Assembly (NCBI GenBank): GCA_900545545.1
Contig: UQZO01000004.1
Coordinates: forward strand, 62,001 to 126,000
Direction of reading: 5' to 3'
DNA length: 64,000 nt
Source: an uncultured Subdoligranulum sp.
GTDB taxonomy: Bacteria > Bacillota > Clostridia > Oscillospirales > Ruminococcaceae
The translations under genes and the position numbers were made by a program. The notes under the pieces are model-generated. The model was given only the letters and a program-made list of their open reading frames with translations. It made no database searches and was not told the origin of the DNA. Below are positions 23,652 through 31,722 of the stretch, one piece after another; within the stretch, counting starts at the first letter, position 1, and each line of letters starts with the position of its first letter.

Positions 23652-24677
23652 TTATTCTGCGCCCAGCAGGTGGGCCAGTTCGGTGGTGGGCATGGTGTCG
23701 GCACGCCAGCAGCCAAGGCCCGGGCACTTGATCACGGTAATGGAATCGCCCCGGGTCTTTTTGTCGTGCTGCATATATTCCAGCACCTTGGCCTTGTTGG
23801 CGCCGGTGCGGGTGGGCAGGCCCAGGGTACGGTAGATGGCCCGCACCCGCTTGACCAGCGCCGGGTCCTCGATCATGGGCAGCATGCCCAGCGCCACGCA
23901 CTCACCGTGGTAAAGCCCGGTGGTGCGGCGGCCGCGGATGCCCTTGACGGCCTCGATGCCGTGGCCGATGGTGTGGCCGAAGTTCAGGCAGGCGCGCACA
24001 CTGCCTTCCCGTTCATCCTGTTCCACGATTTTTTTCTTGAATTTCAGGCTGCGGTAGACGATCTGCTCGATCTGCTCCTCGGGGTGCTCGGTCTCGAACA
24101 GGGCAAACAGCTGGGCATCGCCGATGAGGGCGGTTTTCAGCGCCTCGGCCAGACCGTTGACCACATGGCGGCGGGGCAGGGTAGCCAGTGTATCAAAATC
24201 CACCAGCACCACCTTGGGCTGCCAGAAAGCGCCGACGATGTTTTTCGTCTCGCCAAGGTCGATGGCCGTCTTGCCGCCGATGGAGGAATCCACCTGGGCC
24301 AGGACGGTGGTGGGGCAGTTGACGAAATCAATGCCGCGCATATAGCTGGCGGCGCAGAACCCGCCCAGGTCCCCCACAACGCCGCCGCCCACGGCCACCA
24401 GCAGGTCCTTGCGGTCCATGTCGAACTCCAGCATGGCCTGCAATACCTGGCCGTAGACCTTCAGGCATTTGCTGCCCTCGCCCTGGGGAATGGTGTAGAT
24501 GGTAGAAGCGGGGCACTGGGCGGCGATGGTTTCGGCGTACTGTCTGGGCACGCCGGAATCGGTCAGAACAAATACCTTGCGGTTGTGTACATTGGTAAAC
24601 TGGTGCAGATTGGCAAGACATCCTGCCTTGAGGATGATGTCGTAGCTGCGGCTCTTCAATTGCATCGTCAGTTTCAT
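23652..24677 (-). CDS. aroB: 3-dehydroquinate synthase
   Basis: 341 residues; an NAD and metal-dependent enzyme cyclising DAHP to 3-dehydroquinate. Seen: QGEGSKCL in the NAD domain, AVGGGVVGDLGGFCAASYMRG (the family GGGxxGDxxGFxA motif), PTTVLAQVDSSIGGKTAID, and metal ligands including Glu in NGLAEALKTALI, and His residues of NFGHTIGHGIE and YHGECVALGM. ATG 24677 is preceded by AAAAGGACGTGCAAGC. It is the second gene of the operon, 19 bases after pheA. The enzyme for the next step (dehydroquinate dehydratase, aroD or aroQ) is not in this cluster. Confidence 0.95.
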   Translation of the reverse strand: MKLTMQLKSRSYDIILKAGCLANLHQFTNVHNRKVFVLTDSGVPRQYAETIAAQCPASTIYTIPQGEGSKCLKVYGQVLQAMLEFDMDRKDLLVAVGGGVVGDLGGFCAASYMRGIDFVNCPTTVLAQVDSSIGGKTAIDLGETKNIVGAFWQPKVVLVDFDTLATLPRRHVVNGLAEALKTALIGDAQLFALFETEHPEEQIEQIVYRSLKFKKKIVEQDEREGSVRACLNFGHTIGHGIEAVKGIRGRRTTGLYHGECVALGMLPMIEDPALVKRVRAIYRTLGLPTRTGANKAKVLEYMQHDKKTRGDSITVIKCPGLGCWRADTMPTTELAHLLGAE

Positions 24678-24696
24678 GCTTGCACGTCCTTTTATC

Positions 24697-25803
24697 TTAA
24701 TTCTCGGCGGTATCCAGGGTAAAAGCCCCCAGCAGACGCAGCGTGCTGCAGGTGGCGCGCAGGGTATCCAGCAGGGCCTCGCAGTCGGCACGGGTGCTTT
24801 CGGCAGGGCAGACGAGCTGGACGTAGAAATAGTATTCAAAGGGAACATGGGGCAGCGGGCGGCTCTTGATACATTCCATGTTGAAACCGCGGGCGCCGAT
24901 CTGGTCCAGCACGGTGGCCAGCTGCCCGGGTTTGTGCCGCGCGGTGAAAAGCAGCGCCAGGCGCTGGCCTTCACCGGTCATGGCGGGGGCTTCGGCGGCG
25001 CGCTCGATCACAATGAAACGGGTGGTGTTGTCGCCGTCGGCGTTGACCCCCTCGGCCAGGATCTGCAGACCGTACAGGTCCGCCGTCTCGGCGCTGGCGA
25101 TGGCCGCCACCGTCGGGTCGTTCAGCTCGGCTACATGCCGTGCTGCATCGGCGGTGTTGCTCCATGCCTGGGTGGGCAGGCCGTGCTGCTGCAGGAAAAC
25201 GCTGCTCTGGGCCAGTGCCTGGGGGTGGCTGATCACGGTGCGCACACCGGCCAGCGTTGCCCCCGGAATGCCCAGCAGATCCTGCCGGATGGGCAAATCG
25301 CACATGCGGGCCACGATCAGATCGGGATGGGTGTACAGCAGGTCCAGCACGGTGGAAACATCCCCGGCGTTGGAATTTTCAAAAGGCAGCACGCCGAATT
25401 CCGCATCGCCGTTCTGGACGGCGTCAAACACCTCGCCCCAGGTGGCAAAAGAAATCGCCCGGGAAAATGGAAACAGCCGCCGCAGGGCGATATGGCTCCA
25501 GGCGCCCTGCACGCCCTGGTAGGCGGCGGTATCGCGGCCCAGCATCGCCCGCTGGTAAGCGCGGGAAACTGCCATGGCTTCCTGTAAAAAGGCGCGATAG
25601 TAAGGGCGCAGAGCCTCGTCCTGCAGGCGGGCCGTATTTTTATCCAGCACGGTGGCTTCCCGCACCGCGTCGAACACGGGCTTGCCGGTCTGGGCTTTAT
25701 AGCGGGCTACATCAGCCACCGCACGCATACGCCGTTCAAACAGTACGGCCATCTCGGCATCAATGCCATCGATTTCCGTGCGCGCTTGCTGTAAAAGGTC
25801 CAT
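24697..25803 (-). CDS. pheA: Bifunctional chorismate mutase-prephenate dehydratase (P-protein)
   Basis: A 368-residue protein with three parts. Residues 1-88 are an AroQ-type chorismate mutase (RTEIDGIDAEMAVLFERRM, VFDAVREATVL). Residues about 93-270 are prephenate dehydratase (QGVQGAWSHIA, FGVLPFENSNAGDV, VISHPQALAQ, ASAETADLYGLQILAE, and NTTRFIVI with the catalytic Thr-Arg-Phe). Residues 280-360 are an ACT domain (RHKPGQLATVLDQIGARGFNM in outline, with KSRP where ESRP is usual) that should bind phenylalanine for feedback inhibition. It leads the seven-gene operon, 48 bases from the promoter's -10; the short leader leaves no room for a T-box. Confidence 0.95.
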   Translation of the reverse strand: MDLLQQARTEIDGIDAEMAVLFERRMRAVADVARYKAQTGKPVFDAVREATVLDKNTARLQDEALRPYYRAFLQEAMAVSRAYQRAMLGRDTAAYQGVQGAWSHIALRRLFPFSRAISFATWGEVFDAVQNGDAEFGVLPFENSNAGDVSTVLDLLYTHPDLIVARMCDLPIRQDLLGIPGATLAGVRTVISHPQALAQSSVFLQQHGLPTQAWSNTADAARHVAELNDPTVAAIASAETADLYGLQILAEGVNADGDNTTRFIVIERAAEAPAMTGEGQRLALLFTARHKPGQLATVLDQIGARGFNMECIKSRPLPHVPFEYYFYVQLVCPAESTRADCEALLDTLRATCSTLRLLGAFTLDTAEN

Positions 25804-25850
25804 ATCCGGCGGCCCCTTTCCTAAGTTAAGAATTATAAATATACATAATC

Positions 25851-25879
25851 AGTATAGCATAAAGAAAATGCCACCACAA
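25851..25879 (-). promoter_or_regulatory. Promoter of the aromatic amino acid operon
   Basis: On the minus strand, TTGTGG (25874-25879), 17-bp spacer and TATACT (25851-25856). The -35 box lies inside the terminator hairpin of the upstream HAD gene. Confidence 0.7.
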
Positions 25880-25891
25880 GAGTGGCGGCAA
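25861..25891 (-). terminator. Terminator after the HAD phosphatase gene
   Basis: On the minus strand, GCCGCCAC-TCTT-GTGGTGGC is followed by ATTTTCTTT. Confidence 0.8.
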
Positions 25892-25910
25892 GAAAAATGG
25901 AAACTTCTTG

Positions 25911-26753
25911 TTATCCGTGCAGGGCACTGCGCAGGGCGGCCAGCAGCTCGGCCTGGTAGTCGGGATTGAAGGTGCCGTGCAGCAGTTTGGGCAGGGCCTC
26001 CTCCTGCAAACGGCGCCAGCTTTCCGCTTCGCGCCCCGGCAAAATCGGCACAAAGGCAACGCCGTTGGCGGCGGCAGCCTGGGCATCACCCATGGCGTCG
26101 CCCACCATCATCACCTTGCGGCTCTCGTACCCGCAGGCCAGCATGGTGGCAATGGAATTGGCCTTGCTGCCTACTTCCTGGCCGAAGATGATGTCGGCAT
26201 GCTGGGCCAGACCGTAGCGCTTCCATTCGCTGGCGATGGCGCTTTCGTTGGCGGCGCTTACCACCGCCAGGTCGGCCACGGTGTGCAGCTGGCGCAGGCT
26301 TTCCTGTACGCCGGGAAACGGCTCAAAGGTCGGTTCCAGCGCCTGGATGCGGCGGTTGCAGGCGTTGCTCCATTCCAGCAGCTTGCGCAGTGCCAGGCTG
26401 CCGGTCTGCTTGATCTCATGCTGCAGGCTGGCAGAGGAGAGCTCGGTGGAGGTGCTCACCCAGGTGGCGATGTCGTCGCTGCCGGGGATTTCGATGCCGC
26501 GGTTTTTCAGCCGGTCAAACACCAGTACCACGCTCTCAAAACGGGAGATACCGCGTGTCAGCGTGTGGAGGTTGATCTCCTCCCACGCGGCGGAAACAAA
26601 GTCGGCGTGGTCTTCCAGCGCGAAGACACGGATGAGCTCCGGGCACATGACGGTGGTGTGCTTGATGCGCACGGTATCCATCACACAGCCGTCAGAATCC
26701 ATACAAACCAAAAATTCACGCCGTTTGGTAAAATCTGTCAATGCGTTTGCCAT
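25911..26753 (-). CDS. HAD superfamily hydrolase (phosphatase-like)
   Basis: 280 residues. Seen: motif I CMDSDGCVMDT with nucleophile Asp19 and Asp21, motif II around VVSAANESA (Ser), a Lys in GSKANSI, and motif III VMMVGDAMGDAQAA (Gly-Asp-x3-Asp). A long helical cap insert (roughly 30-150) puts it in the phosphoglycolate phosphatase/beta-phosphoglucomutase-like subgroup. It should remove phosphate from a small metabolite, which is not identifiable. Its promoter lies at 26801-26830 and it has its own terminator, so it is a single-gene unit between the sirtuin gene and the aromatic operon. Confidence 0.88.
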   Translation of the reverse strand: MANALTDFTKRREFLVCMDSDGCVMDTVRIKHTTVMCPELIRVFALEDHADFVSAAWEEINLHTLTRGISRFESVVLVFDRLKNRGIEIPGSDDIATWVSTSTELSSASLQHEIKQTGSLALRKLLEWSNACNRRIQALEPTFEPFPGVQESLRQLHTVADLAVVSAANESAIASEWKRYGLAQHADIIFGQEVGSKANSIATMLACGYESRKVMMVGDAMGDAQAAAANGVAFVPILPGREAESWRRLQEEALPKLLHGTFNPDYQAELLAALRSALHG

Positions 26754-26800
26754 GATGCCGACCCCCCATACCTTCCCGAAACAGTACTTCAGATATTCAT

Positions 26801-26830
26801 ATCATAGCAAATAGACCCGGCCCTTTGCAA
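26801..26830 (-). promoter_or_regulatory. Promoter of the HAD gene
   Basis: On the minus strand, TTGCAA (26825-26830), 18-bp spacer and TATGAT (26801-26806). Confidence 0.6.
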
Positions 26831-26874
26831 TGGTTTTTTTGAAAAAAAGCAGCTTCTTGTACAAAAATTGACGC

Positions 26875-27606
26875 TCAACTTTCGTTGTTTTCACAAAGCG
26901 CCTCGCCGATGGGCTGATTCAGCACCAGGGTAGCCATCTTGTCGGCGGGGGTGGGCTGTTTGTTGATGACCACCAGCTCGTCGCCGCGGAAATACCGCAG
27001 CAGCCCGGCGGCGGGGTATACGGCCAGGCTGGTGCCGCCCACGATCAGGGTATCCGCCGCGGCGATGGCGTGCACAGCGTTCTCCAGCGTTTCCTCGTCC
27101 AGCCCTTCCTCGTACAGTACCACATCGGGCTTGACGATGCCGCCGCATTCGGTGCAGCGGGGCACCCCATCCCCCTGGCCGGCGGCCTGTTCAATGAACT
27201 CAACCGGGTAGAATTTGCCGCACCGGGTGCAGTAGTTGCGCAGGGTGGAACCGTGCAGCTCATACACGGTGCGGCTGCCGGCTGCCTGATGCAGGCCGTC
27301 GATGTTCTGGGTCACCACAGCTTTGCAGATGCCCTGCCGCTCCAGCTTGGCCAGCCGCAGATGGGCGGCGTTGGGCTTGGCCCCGTGCACGATCAGTTTA
27401 TTGCGGTAGAATTCAAAAAATTCCGCCGTATGGCTCTCATAAAAACTGTGGGAAAGCATCACCTCGGGCGGATAACGGAATTTCTGGTGATACAGTCCGT
27501 CCACCGAGCGAAAATCCGGGATGCCGCTCTCGGTAGAAACGCCCGCCCCGCCGAAAAACACAAGATTTTTGGATTTTGCCAGAATGGCTTCCAAAGCCGG
27601 TACCAT
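26875..27606 (-). CDS. cobB: NAD-dependent protein deacylase, sirtuin (CobB/SIR2)
   Basis: A 243-residue class U/III-like sirtuin that removes acyl groups from protein lysines with NAD, releasing nicotinamide and O-acyl-ADP-ribose. Seen: FFGGAGVSTESGIPDFRS (NAD-binding GAG and catalytic-loop Arg), TQNIDGLH (residues 99-106), the catalytic HGS with His118, zinc cysteines C126, C129, C151 and C154, IVKPDVVLYEE and GGTSLAVYPAA. All key residues are present. The ATG at 27606 has GAAAGGGGAAG upstream. Two other NAD-related genes lie nearby (NAD(P)HX dehydratase at 27687 and a nicotinamidase-like gene at 33462). Confidence 0.95.
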   Translation of the reverse strand: MVPALEAILAKSKNLVFFGGAGVSTESGIPDFRSVDGLYHQKFRYPPEVMLSHSFYESHTAEFFEFYRNKLIVHGAKPNAAHLRLAKLERQGICKAVVTQNIDGLHQAAGSRTVYELHGSTLRNYCTRCGKFYPVEFIEQAAGQGDGVPRCTECGGIVKPDVVLYEEGLDEETLENAVHAIAAADTLIVGGTSLAVYPAAGLLRYFRGDELVVINKQPTPADKMATLVLNQPIGEALCENNES

Positions 27607-27656
27607 ACAAACTTCCCCTTTCGTTTTTAAAGTGAATGAATTATAATGGTATTTAC

Positions 27657-27685
27657 ATTATAGAAGGAACGTAAGGGGGATGCAA
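27657..27685 (-). promoter_or_regulatory. Promoter of the sirtuin gene
   Basis: On the minus strand, TTGCAT (27680-27685), 17-bp spacer and TATAAT (27657-27662). A plus-strand TATAAT at 27642 probably serves the divergent dehydratase gene but has only a weak -35. Confidence 0.6.
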
Positions 27686-27686
27686 G

Positions 27687-28571
27687 ATGCAGGAGATCAC
27701 ACGGGACGTTGTAAAAGGGTTGCTGCCCAAACGCGACGCCGATACCAACAAGGGCAGCTTTGGCAGTGTGCTGGCGGTGGCCGGCAGCATGGCCTACCGC
27801 GGGGCGGCCTCTCTCTGTGTGGAGGGCGCTTTGCGGGGCGGCGCAGGGCTGGTGTATCTGGCCAGTGTGGAGCCGGTGCTGCAGCTGGTGCTGGCCCGCA
27901 CGCCGGAGTGCTGTCCCTGCGGCTGCCGTACCGATGCGGGCGGCGGCATCCGTGCCCAGGATACAGCGGCCTTGCGGGAATGGTTTGCGGACAAAAACAC
28001 GGTGCTGCTGGCAGGGCCGGGTCTTGGGGAGAGTGCGGGCAACCTGTGCAATGTGCTGCTGGGCAAGCGGCAACCCTGGGCGGCGGCGGTTCTGGATGCG
28101 GATGCTCTCAACGCCCTGGCAGCGGGAACCCTGCATGCGGCCCTGCCGGAGCACACAGTGCTGACCCCACACCCCGGCGAGGCGGCCCGCCTGCTGCATA
28201 CCACGGTAGGGGAGATCCAGGCTGACCGGGAAGGCGCGGTGCGCCAGCTGGCCGAGGAGTACCGCTGCGTGGCGGTGCTCAAGGGAAGCGGTACGCTGAT
28301 TACAGCCCCCGGCGAGGAAGTGTGGCGCAACACCACCGGCAATGCAGGCCTGGCCCGCGGCGGCAGCGGCGATGTACTGGCCGGTATGCTGGCCGGTGTG
28401 CTGGCGGCAGGCTGGCGGCAGGGGCACAGCGCGCTGGAGGCGGCGATAACTGCCGTATGGCTGCATGGGGCCGCCGCAGACCGCTGTGCCGGGCGGCGCA
28501 GCATGACGGCGATGCTGCCGCAGGACTTGTTTGAGGACCTGGGAACGCTGCTGGCCGAGCTGGAAGGATAA
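27687..28571 (+). CDS. nnrD: ADP/ATP-dependent NAD(P)H-hydrate dehydratase
   Basis: A 294-residue ribokinase-fold repair enzyme that dehydrates NAD(P)HX back to NAD(P)H using ADP or ATP. Seen: the N-terminal DTNKGSFGSVLAVAGS, a RGGAGLVYLA turn, VLLAGPGLGES, VLDADALNALA, LTPHPGEAARLL and the GNAGLARGGSGDVLAGMLAG active-site motif with the catalytic Asp. The usual N-terminal NnrE epimerase half is absent; many Clostridia have NnrE separately or fused, and none is seen here. ATG 27687 follows AAGGGGGATGCAAG. It lies 39 bases before the YbaK-like gene and is probably co-transcribed with it. Confidence 0.93.
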   Translation: MQEITRDVVKGLLPKRDADTNKGSFGSVLAVAGSMAYRGAASLCVEGALRGGAGLVYLASVEPVLQLVLARTPECCPCGCRTDAGGGIRAQDTAALREWFADKNTVLLAGPGLGESAGNLCNVLLGKRQPWAAAVLDADALNALAAGTLHAALPEHTVLTPHPGEAARLLHTTVGEIQADREGAVRQLAEEYRCVAVLKGSGTLITAPGEEVWRNTTGNAGLARGGSGDVLAGMLAGVLAAGWRQGHSALEAAITAVWLHGAAADRCAGRRSMTAMLPQDLFEDLGTLLAELEG

Positions 28572-28610
28572 GCGCCACTGAATTTTACATAGAGAGAGGA
28601 AGTCTTTATT

Positions 28611-29081
28611 GTGTCGATTGAAAAAGTAAAAGCCTATTTTGCCCAGTACGGTATGCAGGAGCGGATTCTGGAATTCCCGGTATCCAGCGCCACGGTGGAG
28701 CTGGCCGCCGAAGCACTGCACTGTGAGCCCTGCCGCATTGCCAAAACGCTTTCTTTTATGGTGGGGGAAAAACCGGTGCTGATCGTGGCAGCGGGGGATA
28801 CCAAGATCGATAACCCGAAATACAAGGCACAGTTCGGTACCAAGGCCAAGATGCTTACCCCGGAACAGGCGGAAATCCTTGTGGGCCACGCAGTGGGAGG
28901 AGTATGCCCCTTTGCGGTGCAGCCCGGCGTGGCGGTGTATCTGGATGCATCGCTGAAACGGTTCGAGACGGTGTTCCCGGCCTGCGGAAGCAGCAACAGC
29001 GCCATTGAGCTGACCATCCCGGAACTGGAAAGATACTCCGGCTATACGGCTTGGGTGGATGTCTGCAAAGGCTGGAATTGA
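28611..29081 (+). CDS. YbaK/EbsC family aminoacyl-tRNA deacylase
   Basis: A 156-residue protein with a single YbaK/prolyl-tRNA-editing domain. Members hydrolyse mischarged aminoacyl-tRNA in trans, for example Cys- or Ala-tRNA-Pro. Seen: VSSATVELAAEAL, the conserved Lys in CRIAKTLSFMV, VLIVAAGDTKIDNPKYK, and GHAVGGVCPFAVQPGVAVYLD, which matches the family GxxxGGVxPFGL block. A free-standing length rules out a ProRS insertion. The start is GTG at 28611 after AGAGAGGAAG. It ends at a strong terminator facing the phage tail cassette. Confidence 0.9.
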   Translation: MSIEKVKAYFAQYGMQERILEFPVSSATVELAAEALHCEPCRIAKTLSFMVGEKPVLIVAAGDTKIDNPKYKAQFGTKAKMLTPEQAEILVGHAVGGVCPFAVQPGVAVYLDASLKRFETVFPACGSSNSAIELTIPELERYSGYTAWVDVCKGWN

Positions 29082-29093
29082 GAGAATGTATAC

Positions 29094-29136
29094 ACAAGGC
29101 GGGCTGCCCGGAAAGGGCAGTCCGCCTTTTTGTGTG
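29094..29136 (+). terminator. Terminator after the YbaK-like gene
   Basis: ACAAGGCGGgCTGCCC pairs with GGGCAGTCCGCCTT and is followed by TTTTTGTG. The minus-strand side has few T residues. Confidence 0.85.
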
Positions 29137-29144
29137 TCAGAGTC

Positions 29145-29579
29145 TTATTCGGCCAGTTCAAAATACTGCCCCAACAACTCACTGGGCAGATATTGCAAAA
29201 TGACCTTGCCACCTTCGGCCTCCCCGGCGCGTTTGCACAGATAGACTGTGCCGTTTTCCAGGTAATACAGGCCGTAGACATACTCCATGCCCTGCACGGC
29301 GGGAATGGGATGTTCTTTGCTGCCTTCGGTAGGCAGGGTTACCGCCACAAACAGCGCGGGCGCCTGGTCAGGCTCCCAGCCGGCCTGGGTGGTGTGGGGC
29401 TGCAGTACACGGTACAGCGTATTTTTATAGCGGTAACGCTCGCCTGCCTGTACCGAACGGCCTTCCGCCCAGGCGGGAAACAGCGGCACGCTCTGCAAAG
29501 CGGTGGCATCATCCAGCGCGGTCGAGACCGCCTGTTCGATGATGGGCCGCAGCTGCTTTGCCAGTTCTACCAGCGTCAT
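29145..29579 (-). CDS. Phage tail-type protein with a chitin-binding-like (CBM5/12) module
   Basis: A 144-residue protein. An N-terminal helix (LAKQLRPIIEQAV) is followed by a carbohydrate-binding-type module, YRYKNTLYRVLQPHTTQ then GWEPDQAPALF (residues about 50-80), a pattern common in phage tail-fibre and chitinase binding modules. A C-terminal half with GMEYVYGLYYLENGTVYLCKR suggests a second small module. It is the last gene of the cassette; its ATG directly follows the TAA of the preceding gene. A host-surface glycan-binding role is inferred from these modules and the neighbours. Confidence 0.65.
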   Translation of the reverse strand: MTLVELAKQLRPIIEQAVSTALDDATALQSVPLFPAWAEGRSVQAGERYRYKNTLYRVLQPHTTQAGWEPDQAPALFVAVTLPTEGSKEHPIPAVQGMEYVYGLYYLENGTVYLCKRAGEAEGGKVILQYLPSELLGQYFELAE

Positions 29580-29897
29580 TTACTCCACCCCCAGCAAAAT
29601 TTTGGCGGCTGCCAGCTGCTCTTCCAGGGCGGCCAGGCGCTCCTCTGTGGTACGGTCCTGTGCCTGCTGGGCAAGTTCCTCCTCGGTGTAGGCATGGTAC
29701 CACTGGCAGGGCTCGGTAATGTCCTGCGCCGGGATCAGGCGGCGCAGGCCGTCGGGACGGGATGCTGTGACGGTGCCGTCCATGACTTCGATGCGCTCCT
29801 CGGTGCGGCCGGTCACGATCACGCCGTCGTACAGATACCCCGCAGAGAGGTCTGGTTCGGTGATTTCTTCTCTTGTGATTTCATCGTAGATTTTCAT
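29580..29897 (-). CDS. Small phage tail-associated protein with a C-terminal coiled coil
   Basis: A 105-residue acidic protein. The first half (MKIYDEITREEIT, then SAGYLYDGVIVTGRTEE) resembles short phage proteins encoded next to tail fibres. Residues 72-100 (EEELAQQAQDRTTEERLAAL) form a heptad-like coiled coil, suggesting trimerisation or assembly. No enzyme motif. It is packed directly against the 144-residue gene after it and 20 bases after the gene before it. Annotation rests mostly on context. Confidence 0.55.
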   Translation of the reverse strand: MKIYDEITREEITEPDLSAGYLYDGVIVTGRTEERIEVMDGTVTASRPDGLRRLIPAQDITEPCQWYHAYTEEELAQQAQDRTTEERLAALEEQLAAAKILLGVE

Positions 29898-29917
29898 GCG
29901 GATACCTCACTTGTGGA

Positions 29918-30316
29918 TTAACTTTTAGCGAATCCATAAAATCCAGAAGCAAGGGTAAGCTGTTCCCCTTTATTGTAGCTTTCCCCTTTATTTGCACCAT
30001 ACACACACGTCAGATTTGCCAACGCTGTGAACTTTGCGTTGCTTTGCCCCGTTTTTGCTTCCAGCTTTAATGCACCGAACGAACTCATATCGTCGGAGCC
30101 GCTGCTGACACCGGCGTATCCAATAGGATTTTGAATGACAGGGGAACCGGGTAATGCGTAGCTTTCGCCGTTTTTAGTGGATCCGTTTTTAATGATGAAA
30201 GATACATGCTCAGGAATGGGGCCGGAACTGCTATAACCGCCCTGAAACTGTACATAAACATACAGGATTTCATCGTACTTCCAATGTGTACCGCCACCGA
30301 CAGATGTAAGCCCCAT
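29918..30316 (-). CDS. Hypothetical phage tail cassette protein
   Basis: 132 residues starting at ATG 30316, two bases past the TGA of the upstream gene, so translation is coupled. An ATG further upstream is in frame but would overlap the preceding gene by 70 bases. Glycine-, serine- and aromatic-rich beta-type sequence (TSVGGGTHWKYDEILYV, QGGYSSSGPIPEHVSF) with no recognised catalytic motif; such composition is usual in tail-tip or fibre proteins. Its base composition is lower in GC than the flanking cassette genes (many AAA, TTT and GCA codons), which hints that this module was swapped in separately. Confidence 0.5.
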   Translation of the reverse strand: MGLTSVGGGTHWKYDEILYVYVQFQGGYSSSGPIPEHVSFIIKNGSTKNGESYALPGSPVIQNPIGYAGVSSGSDDMSSFGALKLEAKTGQSNAKFTALANLTCVYGANKGESYNKGEQLTLASGFYGFAKS

Positions 30317-30317
30317 A

Positions 30318-30824
30318 TCAAGCACCGCCCTTCCTGACATTAAAATAGACCTCAGCATCGGCCTCCGGCTTTTCATTTTCCAGTACACAGGTGATGGTGC
30401 CGGAACCGAATGTCTTTTTTCCCTTGTCTACAAGGGCGGCTGCCTCCAGCAGGGCTTCCTGTGCATCCCCTTGTACGGTGTCGTCACAGAACAGCCCGCT
30501 GGTCATGTGGCTGGCGGATGTGATCGCAGGGCCGCCGTCCACGGTCTGCACCGATACGGTCTGGGTATAGGTGCCGCTACCGCTCCACCGGTCCAGCAAA
30601 AAGGTGGCTTTGTACAGATGCGGCCCGTAGGCGAAGATGTCCTGCGCCTTGCCCTGGGGGTCGTAGACGGCCTGGTGCATGTCGCCGGTTTCAATCTGCT
30701 GCACCAGGGCGGCATAACCGTCCAGCGTGGTGGCGGAAGGCACGCTGACCCCCTTGTTCTGAATGGCGGTTTTCAAGCTGCTTTTGGCGTTTTGCAGCCG
30801 GTTGAGTTCGGTCTGGATGCTCAT
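30318..30824 (-). CDS. Phage tail fibre-like protein (short)
   Basis: 168 residues. Its N-terminus (SIQTELNRLQNAKSSLKTAI) is a helical head shared with the next gene upstream (SIQNEITRIQTARNTLRAKA), the attachment region typical of Firmicutes tail-fibre proteins. The body has FLLDRWSGSGTYTQTVSVQTVDGGP and other beta-rich stretches, then AEVYFNV at the end. It is translationally coupled to the following gene. A likely component of a receptor-binding fibre; partner proteins of the virion are not encoded here. Confidence 0.65.
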   Translation of the reverse strand: MSIQTELNRLQNAKSSLKTAIQNKGVSVPSATTLDGYAALVQQIETGDMHQAVYDPQGKAQDIFAYGPHLYKATFLLDRWSGSGTYTQTVSVQTVDGGPAITSASHMTSGLFCDDTVQGDAQEALLEAAALVDKGKKTFGSGTITCVLENEKPEADAEVYFNVRKGGA

Positions 30825-30836
30825 CTTCTCACCACC

Positions 30837-31709
30837 TTAAATTGTAGACAGCGCATCTTCGATGTCACTGGTCAGCCGCACCGTACCGCCGCTGGTGTAC
30901 CCGGCGGGCACCTTGCAGGAGGTGGCCGTCAGCCCGTCGAAGCTTTCGTCCATGGCGCCGTTGTCGGGCATGGTGCCGGTGATTTTCGCACCGTCCGCGT
31001 AGGCCGTTTTGCCCAGCAGCAGGTTGGCCGCCACGGCGGTGGCGTCCCCGGTGGTGATGTACTCAGTGGGGATGGCACCCACCGTCACTTTGGCCAGCAC
31101 CTTGCCGGTGGTGGGGGTCACCATCTGGGAAGATTTGGTCGGCGTAACGCTCTTTTCTTCGGTGACCAGCTTGACGGAACCGCTGCCGCTGTGGTAACCC
31201 GCCGGAATGGTGTAGCCGGTGGTGGAAGTATCCAGCGTTTTGGTAACGGTGCCGTTGTTGGGCATGGTACCGGGGGTAACGGCACCCCCGGCGGTGACAA
31301 TGATCTTGTTGGCCAGTACATCCCCGGCGGCAGCGGTGACCGAGGAAACATCCTGGTAGATGTCGGGGATGGCGGCTACCGTCACGTCGGAAAGGCCGTA
31401 ATAGCCGCCGTCGGGGGTAATACTCTGCTGCTTTTTGGTGGGGGTAGTACTTTTGCTCTGCAGGGTATAGTTGCCGCCGCCCGCAACGCCGGAAACGGTG
31501 CCGGAACCGTTGTGATAGCCTTTGGGGATGGTGTAGGTGTCGCCTTCCTGCACGGTGGCGGACACAGCGCCCTGGTTTTCCACCTCTTCAAAAGCTGCGG
31601 CGACTTCGTCCAGCTTGGCGGTGCTTTGTACCAGGCCCAGTTCCGCCGCTTTGGCGCGCAGGGTATTGCGCGCAGTCTGAATGCGCGTGATTTCGTTTTG
31701 GATGCTCAT
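30837..31709 (-). CDS. Phage tail fibre-like protein with internal repeats
   Basis: 290 residues from ATG 31709, preceded by AGGAGGCATGGT. The helical head (residues 1-45) is followed by repeated beta modules: YTIPKGYHNGSGTVSG, YTIPAGYHSGSGSVKL and CKVPAGYTSGGTVRL, and GTMPNNGTVTKTLD versus GTMPDNGAMDESFD, each around 75-85 residues apart, plus TPTKKQQSITP versus TPTKSSQMVTP. These are the glycine-rich repeat modules of Clostridial phage tail fibres. Repeat expansion or exchange could alter target range. It is the longest gene of the cassette. Confidence 0.7.
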   Translation of the reverse strand: MSIQNEITRIQTARNTLRAKAAELGLVQSTAKLDEVAAAFEEVENQGAVSATVQEGDTYTIPKGYHNGSGTVSGVAGGGNYTLQSKSTTPTKKQQSITPDGGYYGLSDVTVAAIPDIYQDVSSVTAAAGDVLANKIIVTAGGAVTPGTMPNNGTVTKTLDTSTTGYTIPAGYHSGSGSVKLVTEEKSVTPTKSSQMVTPTTGKVLAKVTVGAIPTEYITTGDATAVAANLLLGKTAYADGAKITGTMPDNGAMDESFDGLTATSCKVPAGYTSGGTVRLTSDIEDALSTI

Positions 31710-31722
31710 ACCATGCCTCCTT

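Noticed and set aside
25804..25860. T-box or attenuator leader for the aromatic operon
   Set aside because: The distance from the -10 box to the pheA start is under 50 bases, too short for a T-box, and no leader peptide with Phe or Tyr codons fits.
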